Shown: one piece after another, positions 6,829 to 10,764 of the stretch
Position numbering within the stretch: the first letter of the stretch is position 1
Layout: each line of letters starts with the position of its first letter
Assembly (NCBI GenBank): GCA_947593275.1
Contig: CANQDN010000038.1
Location: forward strand, 1 to 10,764
Source: an uncultured Bacilli bacterium
GTDB lineage: Bacteria > Bacillota_I > Bacilli_A > RF39 > UBA660
Length of the DNA stretch: 10,764 nucleotides
Direction of reading: 5' to 3'
The notes under the pieces: model-generated
The model's database searches: none
What the model was told of the DNA's origin: nothing
The model's input: the letters and a program-made list of their open reading frames with translations, nothing else
Made by a program: the position numbers and the translations under genes

Positions 6829-6845
6829 ACCTAGGTAATTTAGGT
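6829..6845. promoter_or_regulatory. Palindrome and repeat between the divergent promoters (possible operator)
   Basis: The 8-bp palindrome ACCTAGGT (6829-6836) is followed by a second TAGGT (6841-6845), giving both a direct repeat and a short inverted repeat. It lies just upstream of both divergent promoters, where a shared regulator could bind. A T-run after it makes a weak terminator-like hairpin on the + strand, but no + strand transcript is expected to reach it. Function is inference. Confidence 0.3.
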
Positions 6846-6881
6846 TTTTTTATTTTGGGACTATCTAAAGTTTTAATTGTA

Positions 6882-6890
6882 TGGTATAAT
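6882..6890 (+). promoter_or_regulatory. Extended -10 promoter of the PrgI/VirB4 operon
   Basis: TGGTATAAT is a perfect extended -10 element (TGnTATAAT). The -35 at 17 bp (TATCTA) is poor, as expected for extended -10 promoters. Transcription would start near 6897, about 18 nt before the chosen GTG start. Confidence 0.65.
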
Positions 6891-6914
6891 AACTAAGTGA
6901 AAATAGGTGATAGT

Positions 6915-7226
6915 GTGAATAACAATTATTTAATACCCGCGAATTCCAAGAAAAGTCAGCTTATTTTAGGTTTTTTTACAATGCGAGACTTAATACTTTT
7001 TGGTTCAGGAGTTGGGTTAACTTTAATACTTCTTATTTTGATTCAAAGTGCGGATATTGTAATTATGCTTTTAATTTTAGCACCAGCGTTAATTACCGGT
7101 TTTTTAGTTATTCCACTTGAAAATTATCATAATATTTTACAATTTATTATCAATGTCTATAGCTTTTATAGTGGAAGAAGATTATATATTTGGAGAGGTT
7201 GGTGCAGTAGTAATGGCGAAGAATAA
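6915..7226 (+). CDS. PrgI-like type IV secretion membrane protein
   Basis: This 103-aa protein has the PrgI-family layout: a short N-terminus with YLIPANSKKSQLILGFFTMRDL (starting at residue 5), two membrane helices (about 26-43 and 48-66) and a C-terminal tail ending in RRLYIWRGWC. PrgI proteins (also TrsC/TcpE-like) are small inner-membrane parts of Gram-positive type IV secretion channels and sit upstream of the VirB4 ATPase gene. The GTG at 6915 is chosen because AGGTG (6905-6909) lies 5 nt before it; the in-frame GTG at 6897 coincides with the predicted transcription start and would be leaderless. Its end overlaps the next gene by 14 bp. Confidence 0.85.
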   Translation: MNNNYLIPANSKKSQLILGFFTMRDLILFGSGVGLTLILLILIQSADIVIMLLILAPALITGFLVIPLENYHNILQFIINVYSFYSGRRLYIWRGWCSSNGEE

Positions 7227-7764
7227 TGGTTCTTTTTATACCGAAGATTGGCTACCAATAAGACAAATTTTAAATGGAATGATTCAGCTTGATACAGGGG
7301 AATTTGTAACGGGAGTAAAGGTACATCCTCGAAATATTTTTATTGCAGATGCAGGACTTCAGAATGCTATTATTGGGAATTTAAGAAACTTTTATAATTC
7401 GATTAATTTTGAATTTTGGTTAATTATTGCGGATAGACCAGTAGATATAGGTATTTATTTATCTCAATTACAAATTTTATATAATAATACAAATAGTAAT
7501 ATGGCTAAAAAATTAATTATGGAAGATATTAATAAAGCTAATATGTTTATGAGTGCCGAATATAATGTGGTTGATACGGAATATTTTATTTTATTTAAAG
7601 AAAAAAGAATGGAGCTTATTCAAAAGAAATTACATACTTTAATTAGTGGGCTTGCAACATCAGGTCTTAATTCTAATCAAACTAGTAATGATGATTTAAG
7701 AATGATTTTAGATAATTTCTTAAATGGGGGAGCTCATACAGGATTTGGGACGGTGATGAGCTAA
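7213..7764 (+). CDS. TrsD/TraD-like conjugation protein (VirB4-associated)
   Basis: This 183-aa soluble-looking protein with no membrane segment lies between the prgI-like and virB4 genes, the place held by TrsD/TraD in staphylococcal conjugative plasmids of the pSK41/pGO1 type. Visible features are SFYTEDWLPIRQILNGMIQL (7-26), FVTGVKVHPRNI (31-42), FWLIIADRPVDIGIYLSQL (68-86) and DTEYFILFKEKRMELIQKKL (121-140), all resembling the first N-terminal subdomain of long VirB4 proteins. The Gly/Ser/Asn-rich tail includes NGGAHTGFG. ATG 7213 is preferred to the upstream in-frame ATG 7117, which lies deep inside the prgI gene; the ribosome site is weak (GGTG at 7201-7204), so coupling to prgI is likely. 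It shares TAATG with virB4. Family naming is from length, position and pattern, and is moderately sure. Confidence 0.7.
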   Translation: MAKNNGSFYTEDWLPIRQILNGMIQLDTGEFVTGVKVHPRNIFIADAGLQNAIIGNLRNFYNSINFEFWLIIADRPVDIGIYLSQLQILYNNTNSNMAKKLIMEDINKANMFMSAEYNVVDTEYFILFKEKRMELIQKKLHTLISGLATSGLNSNQTSNDDLRMILDNFLNGGAHTGFGTVMS

Positions 7765-9548
7765 TGAAGATAAAAAGTGAAATAGCCCCAAAGGGAATGG
7801 AATTTAAACCAACAGAATTTACTTTAGGGGGTAAGTATTGTACAATATTTACAATTATTAGTTATCCTAAAAGTATTTATATTGGGTATTTATCGGATAT
7901 TACAAGTATTAGTGGAGTAAAAGTATCTATTAAACATATACCTATTGAATTTAGTACTTTACAAAAAATGCTTAATAAAGAAATTGCAGATTTAAAGATG
8001 CGCTATCAAAATGAGAGAGATAAAACGATTCAGGAGCGGATTCGTCAGGATTATGAGTCTTTAGAGCAATTTATTTCGATGCTTGCGGCGACTCAGGCGA
8101 GAATTTTTGATTTTCAAATGCATGTGATGATTAGTGCGGATTCTAAAGAAGATTTAGAACTTAAAAAGATGCAAGTTAGAACTTATCTGGATGCTTTAGG
8201 AATGCGGGGGATAAGTCTTATGTTTGAGCAAGAAAAAGTATTACAATCGATTATTCCTATTTTTCCGAAACAAGATATTGAAAATAGAATTGGAACACCT
8301 ATACCTTCAATTACTGTGGCCGCTATGTATCCTTTTGTTTTTGATAGTATTAAAGATCCGGGGAATGCGACTTTATTTGGTGTCGATTTTTCGGGGGGAG
8401 TTGTTTTATTTAATCAATTCTTATATCAAATAAAAAAAGAACATAATAGAAATAATGCTAATATGATTTTACTTGGTACTTCGGGTTCTGGTAAATCAAC
8501 CGCGGCGAAACTTCTTTTAAGAACACACTTAAGAAATGGCTGTAAAGTTGTTTGTATTGATCCTGAAGGGGAATTAGAAGAAATGGCTAGAGGCCTGGGA
8601 GGAGATTTCTTAGATTTAGGTAAAGGGGGAGACTTTGGAATGGTTAACCCTTTAGAAGTAGTGGTGGATGCTGATGAAGAAGAGATAAGCCAAGGTTTAG
8701 GTTATACGATTCTTACAAGAACTTTACAACAATTAAAAGCATTTATGAAATATTTATATCCGGATATTGAAGAAGATGTTTTAACGATGTTTAGTGAAAT
8801 AGTTCAAGATACTTATAAAAGATATAGAATCGATTTTGATACGGATTTTACTGGGCTTAAAAGTGCTGATTATCCAACTTTTGATGATGTATACGCGACT
8901 ATTAAGGGGAAGATATTAGCTATGCCTGATCAGACGAGAGAAAGAGATGTTATAGAAAGATTAGAGCTTAAAGTAAGACCTTTAACTAAAGAATTAAGAT
9001 ATTATTTTACAGGACATACTACTTTACATTTTAATAGTGATTTTATTGTATTTAATATAAGAGAATTAATGAATAGTGATGAAAATATAAAGAATGCTTT
9101 ATTCTTTAATATCTTAAAATATGCTTGGGGTCTTTGTTTAGATAAAAATATAAATACGGTAATGATGGTTGATGAAGCGCATGTTTTATTATCTAGTAGA
9201 AATGAACTTGGGGCAGAGTTTTTAGCTCAGATTCAAAGAAGAAGTAGAAAATATAATACAGGAACAATTATTATTACTCAACAACCGACAGATTTTGCAG
9301 CGCCTAATATGATTGTACATGGTAAAGCAATATTTGATAATGCTTCATATTATTTAGTAATGGGACTTAGAAAACAGGCCGTTGATGATTTAGCTAAACT
9401 TATTGATTTAAATGAATCAGAAAAAGATAGTATTAAGTATTATAATCAAGGGGAAGCACTATTTATATGTGGTAATAGAAGAATGAGAATAAATGTAGTT
9501 GTAACTCAGGAAGAACTTGATTCATTTGGATCAGGTGGAGGACTATAA
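7764..9548 (+). CDS. VirB4/TrsE-type type IV secretion ATPase
   Basis: This 594-aa ATPase belongs to the VirB4/TraE/TrsE group, the cytoplasmic motor found in all type IV secretion systems. The N-terminal domain begins EIAPKGMEFKPTEFTLGGKY (6-25) with YPKSIYIGYLSDI (34-46). A charged helical hairpin follows (about 66-109, coiled-coil-like), then the all-alpha/beta linker. The motor has Walker A GTSGSGKST (238-246), the IDPEGELEEMARGLGG segment (265-280), Walker B VMMVDEAH (466-473) and the RRSRKYNTGTIIITQQPTDF motif (492-511, arginine finger/sensor region). It ends Gly-rich, GSGGGL. All motor motifs are intact, so it is probably active. Length fits TrsE-like members, whose N-part is carried by the gene before. 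Two terminators follow at once; no VirB6, VirD4, lytic transglycosylase or relaxase gene follows in this window. Confidence 0.93.
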   Translation: MKIKSEIAPKGMEFKPTEFTLGGKYCTIFTIISYPKSIYIGYLSDITSISGVKVSIKHIPIEFSTLQKMLNKEIADLKMRYQNERDKTIQERIRQDYESLEQFISMLAATQARIFDFQMHVMISADSKEDLELKKMQVRTYLDALGMRGISLMFEQEKVLQSIIPIFPKQDIENRIGTPIPSITVAAMYPFVFDSIKDPGNATLFGVDFSGGVVLFNQFLYQIKKEHNRNNANMILLGTSGSGKSTAAKLLLRTHLRNGCKVVCIDPEGELEEMARGLGGDFLDLGKGGDFGMVNPLEVVVDADEEEISQGLGYTILTRTLQQLKAFMKYLYPDIEEDVLTMFSEIVQDTYKRYRIDFDTDFTGLKSADYPTFDDVYATIKGKILAMPDQTRERDVIERLELKVRPLTKELRYYFTGHTTLHFNSDFIVFNIRELMNSDENIKNALFFNILKYAWGLCLDKNINTVMMVDEAHVLLSSRNELGAEFLAQIQRRSRKYNTGTIIITQQPTDFAAPNMIVHGKAIFDNASYYLVMGLRKQAVDDLAKLIDLNESEKDSIKYYNQGEALFICGNRRMRINVVVTQEELDSFGSGGGL

Positions 9549-9549
9549 T

Positions 9550-9575
9550 AGAAGAACAGAAATTCTTCTTTTTTT
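9550..9575 (+). terminator. Rho-independent terminator after virB4
   Basis: AGAAGAA (9550-9556) pairs perfectly with TTCTTCT (9563-9569) around a 6-nt loop, followed by a T-run to 9575. It starts 2 bases after the virB4 stop codon. Confidence 0.8.
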
Positions 9576-9595
9576 AAGTTCTTATAACTTAAATA

Positions 9596-9620
9596 ATGGT
9601 GAAAAAATTCATCATTTTTT
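9596..9620 (+). terminator. Second tandem terminator after virB4
   Basis: ATGGTGAA (9596-9603) pairs with TTCATCAT (9608-9615), with one G-U pair, around an AAAA loop, then five T. With the first hairpin it closes the PrgI/VirB4 operon firmly before the rpn-like gene. A third, weaker hairpin, TTCATTT (9644-9650) with AAATGAA (9657-9663), follows without a good T-run. Confidence 0.65.
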
Positions 9621-9677
9621 AGTTTTTTAGTGAAAAAAATAAATTCATTTAACCAAAAATGAAGTTTTAGCCCATGG

Positions 9678-9711
9678 TTCGACAAATTTTTCACTTTCTT
9701 TATGTTATCAT
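9678..9711 (+). promoter_or_regulatory. Promoter region of the rpn-like gene
   Basis: TGTTATCAT (9703-9711) is an extended -10 (TGnTATCAT). TTCGACA (9678-9684) lies 21 bp upstream of the -10, the same element and spacing as before the SpoIIP-like gene. An alternative reading is TCGACA-N16-TATGTT (9701-9706). The expected leader is about 40 nt, longer than elsewhere in the window. Confidence 0.5.
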
Positions 9712-9717
9712 AGACTT

Positions 9718-9739
9718 ATTTCTTATTTTATTAAGAAAT
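9718..9739. promoter_or_regulatory. 8-bp inverted repeat in the rpn-like leader
   Basis: ATTTCTTA (9718-9725) and TAAGAAAT (9732-9739) form a perfect inverted repeat with a 6-nt loop. It lies between the predicted transcription start and the ribosome site AAGAAGGG. It could be an operator or an RNA hairpin controlling access to the ribosome site. Being all A/T-rich, it may also be chance. Confidence 0.35.
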
Positions 9740-9758
9740 TAGAAAGAAGGGAAAATTT

Positions 9759-10622
9759 ATGAATACCAAACAAAATACTTTTGTCTCTTTAAGTAATGAT
9801 TTACTTTTTAAAGAAACTTTTACTCATCCTGATAATAGAGATAAATTAATTTATTTCTTATCTTCTTTTACTGACTTCTCTATAGATTTTTTATCTAATG
9901 TTAATTTAGTTATTCAATATGAAAGTGTTCTTTCTAAAACTAAACTTAATGATAAAGCATATAGGGGTGATGTTGTTATTAAATTTGCTAACTTTAGAAT
10001 TAATTTAGAATGTTATTCAAGTTTTAATGAGGCATCATTTAATAAATCTACTAGTTATATAATGAGGATATTCTCTACACAGAAAGATAGAGGAAAAAAT
10101 AATAATTATTTGGAAAGCATTATACAGCTCAATTTTGTTGATAATGTAGATTATGATTTTGACCCAAATATTATAAGTGTTTATGGCATAACTAATCTAA
10201 ATAATAGAGAAGATAGAAAACTAGCAGATAAGTTTGTGATAAAATATTTTCGCCTTGACAAGGCGAGGAAGGCCTCTTATAATAAAAGTGATAAAACATT
10301 ATTATGGTTAAAGTTTATAGGAGCCAAAAGTGAAGAAGAAAGAGAAGAGATAGCTGAAGGGGATGAAATGCTAATGGAATTAAATAATTGGATAGATGAG
10401 TATGTAAATGACAAGAGAACCCAAGAGATATTTGGTAAATGGGCTGAAGAGATTGCCGAGGATAAAGGCCTTAAAAAAGGACGCAGATTAGGCTTTAAAC
10501 AAGGTGCCAAAAATAAAGCTTTGGAAATAGCTAAAAATTTAATCAAACTAAATACTCCAATAGAAAATATTCATTTAGCAACCGGTTTAACAATAGAAGA
10601 AATAAAAGCATTAAAAAATTAG
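9759..10622 (+). CDS. Rpn/PD-(D/E)XK nuclease family (transposase-like, PDDEXK_2) protein
   Basis: This 287-aa protein belongs to the Rpn family of recombination-promoting nucleases (PD-(D/E)XK fold; members are often annotated as PDDEXK transposases, and some E. coli members are anti-phage toxins). The N-terminal part SNDLLFKETFTHPDNRDKLIYFL (12-34) is the family start. The nuclease core has Asp71 (YRGDVVIKF) and Glu84 in INLECYSSF; the place of the usual Lys or Gln two residues after the Glu is Tyr86. NKSTSYIMRIFSTQKDRG (95-112) and LIQ/LNFVDN follow. The C-terminal domain (about 204-287) is helical, with KKGRRLGFKQGAKNKALEIAKNLIKL and TGLTIEEIKALKN. AAGAAGGG (9744-9751) gives a 7-nt spacing to ATG 9759. 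A strong internal ribosome site and ATG at residue 204 suggest a second, shorter product. It is separated from virB4 by two terminators, so it is an independent unit. Identification is by pattern, from memory. Confidence 0.85.
   Translation: MNTKQNTFVSLSNDLLFKETFTHPDNRDKLIYFLSSFTDFSIDFLSNVNLVIQYESVLSKTKLNDKAYRGDVVIKFANFRINLECYSSFNEASFNKSTSYIMRIFSTQKDRGKNNNYLESIIQLNFVDNVDYDFDPNIISVYGITNLNNREDRKLADKFVIKYFRLDKARKASYNKSDKTLLWLKFIGAKSEEEREEIAEGDEMLMELNNWIDEYVNDKRTQEIFGKWAEEIAEDKGLKKGRRLGFKQGAKNKALEIAKNLIKLNTPIENIHLATGLTIEEIKALKN
10251..10265. repeat. Perfect 15-bp GC-rich palindrome inside the rpn-like gene
   Basis: CGCCTTG-A-CAAGGCG is a perfect inverted repeat of two 7-bp arms around one base. 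It is followed by GAGGAAGGCC, making the most GC-rich patch of a very AT-rich gene. It encodes in-frame RLDKA and uses CGC for Arg where the neighbours mostly use AGA. The one-base centre is too tight for an RNA hairpin loop without melting some pairs, so a DNA-binding or recombination site is more natural than a stem-loop. Confidence 0.55.
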
Positions 10623-10624
10623 AA
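10357..10624 (+). CDS. Putative internal translation product: Rpn C-terminal domain (RpnS-like)
   Basis: Inside the rpn-like gene AAGGGG (10357-10362) lies 5 nt before an in-frame ATG (10368-10370, Met204), with a second in-frame ATG at 10374 (Met206). Translation from Met204 would give an 84-aa helical protein, the same C-terminal domain as the full protein (stop at 10620-10622). In E. coli, Rpn genes are reported to make a short C-terminal protein from an internal start that blocks the toxic full-length nuclease. The spacing and strength of the site are seen in the sequence; that it is used is inference. The adjacent free-standing copy starts at this same point, which supports it. Coordinates include the ribosome site and the two bases after the stop. 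Confidence 0.5.
10370..10446 (+). repeat. Direct repeat, copy 1 (within the rpn-like gene)
   Basis: These 77 bases are identical to the last 77 bases of the window (10688-10764), at an offset of 318 bp. The match starts at GCTAATGG, the base before it differs (T against A), and the right end is cut off by the window. Confidence 0.97.
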
Positions 10625-10687
10625 ATTAATATTTTTTATTATAAATAAGAATAAAAAACAATAATAGCTAAAAAAGGGGGGCAGAAA
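10623..10687 (+). other. Spacer between rpn-like gene and its C-terminal copy, with G-rich ribosome site
   Basis: This 65-bp A/T spacer has only weak A/T inverted repeats and no firm terminator. It ends with AAGGGGGG (10674-10681), a ribosome-binding site for the ATG at 10692. A loose likeness to the sequence before copy 1 (ATAGCT, a G-run, then GAAA) suggests it is the decayed remnant of the same gene region. An in-frame TAG (10665-10667) prevents any longer upstream reading of the copy. Confidence 0.5.
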
Positions 10688-10764
10688 GCTAATGGAATTA
10701 AATAATTGGATAGATGAGTATGTAAATGACAAGAGAACCCAAGAGATATTTGGTAAATGGGCTG
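10688..10764 (+). repeat. Direct repeat, copy 2 (window end)
   Basis: This is an exact copy of 10370-10446, running off the right end. A length of exactly 77 at a window end fits the k-mer overlap left by a k=77 de Bruijn assembler where a longer repeat begins. The true repeat is therefore probably longer than 77 bp. Confidence 0.97.
10692..10764 (+). CDS. Free-standing copy of the Rpn C-terminal domain (partial, RpnS-like)
   Basis: ATG 10692 opens a frame starting MELNNWIDEYVNDKR, identical to residues 206-229 of the rpn-like protein as far as it can be read (24 residues). It has its own ribosome site, AAGGGGGG at 10674-10681 (10-nt spacing), and an in-frame stop at 10665-10667, so only the C-terminal domain can be made. 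It may be a dedicated antitoxin-like gene for the nuclease next to it, the first unit of a tandem array with a 318-bp period, or just the stump of a second, decayed rpn gene. The 3' end is outside the window. Confidence 0.55.
   Translation, partial: MELNNWIDEYVNDKRTQEIFGKWA

Noticed and set aside
8224..8433. Plus-strand open frame of 69 codons inside virB4
   Set aside because: It is an out-of-frame shadow of an intact, well-conserved ATPase gene.
7213..9548. TrsD-like and VirB4 genes as one VirB4 broken by a frameshift
   Set aside because: The junction is a normal TAATG stop/start with a ribosome-like site, both proteins begin and end sensibly, and Gram-positive plasmids have the same TrsD-TrsE split.
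9506..9694. Minus-strand open frame of 62 codons over the virB4 end and terminators
   Set aside because: It runs through two hairpins of the opposite strand and the region has low-complexity Lys/Phe coding; no ribosome site or family match.
10277..10546. Minus-strand open frame of 89 codons inside the rpn-like gene
   Set aside because: Its Leu/Ser-rich product is the antisense shadow of the charged helical C-terminal domain. An antisense antitoxin gene was considered, but no ribosome site was seen.
1..10764. Mycoplasma-type code with TGA as Trp
   Set aside because: TGA ends the SpoIIP-like, 159-aa and GspE-type genes at sensible points with overlapping starts or a terminator, and Trp is TGG throughout.
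1..10764. CRISPR array, tRNA, rRNA or insertion-sequence ends
   Set aside because: No spaced repeat series, cloverleaf or rRNA stretch was seen, and the only long direct repeat is the 77-base rpn copy, with no flanking terminal inverted repeats.

Overview
The window reads as a very AT-rich, standard-code member of the low-GC Gram-positive bacteria (Bacillota, plausibly one of the small-genome gut Bacilli related to RF39 or Erysipelotrichales; this placement is inference). TGA is a true stop here: the spoIIP-like, 159-aa membrane-protein and gspE genes all end on it, and Trp is TGG, so this is not Mycoplasma code 4. MurG, MurB and FtsQ/DivIB show an organism that makes peptidoglycan and is not wall-less.

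Region 1 (1-1293): the tail of an upstream transcript with a 12-bp hairpin and a clear Rho-independent terminator, then a two-gene unit. It holds a SpoIIP-fold membrane protein whose expected zinc and catalytic residues all appear replaced, and a 108-aa single-pass membrane protein overlapping it by 4 bp. Region 2 (1366-5578): a tightly packed, translationally coupled + strand operon, murG-murB-ftsQ-queH-(5-TM protein)-GNAT acetyltransferase. It mixes late lipid II synthesis and division with the tRNA-queuosine enzyme QueH. Region 3 (5567-9548): a minus-strand GspE/PilB/ComGA-type secretion ATPase runs convergently into the GNAT gene. It is divergent from a three-gene + strand operon of type IV secretion parts: a PrgI-like membrane protein, a TrsD/TraD-like protein and a VirB4/TrsE ATPase. 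No relaxase, VirD4, VirB6, pilin or GspF gene is present, and the operon is closed by two tandem terminators. Region 4 (9549-10764): a hairpin-rich intergenic stretch, then an Rpn/PD-(D/E)XK-family gene.

The most striking signal is at the right end. The last 77 bases exactly repeat bases 10370-10446 of the rpn-like gene. The repeat begins at a strong internal ribosome-binding site and in-frame ATG of that gene. The downstream copy has its own G-rich ribosome-binding site and an in-frame stop just upstream, so it looks like a free-standing gene for only the C-terminal domain. This resembles the intragenic antitoxin arrangement reported for E. coli Rpn proteins, here with an additional separate copy. 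The exact 77-base length at the window end is also what a k=77 de Bruijn assembly would leave at a contig end, so the repeat is probably longer than can be seen.

Predicted -10 boxes sit only 16-24 nt before most operon starts, so leaders appear very short. Two promoter regions (spoIIP-like and rpn-like) share the unusual layout TTCGACA-N21-TAT(A/C)AT.
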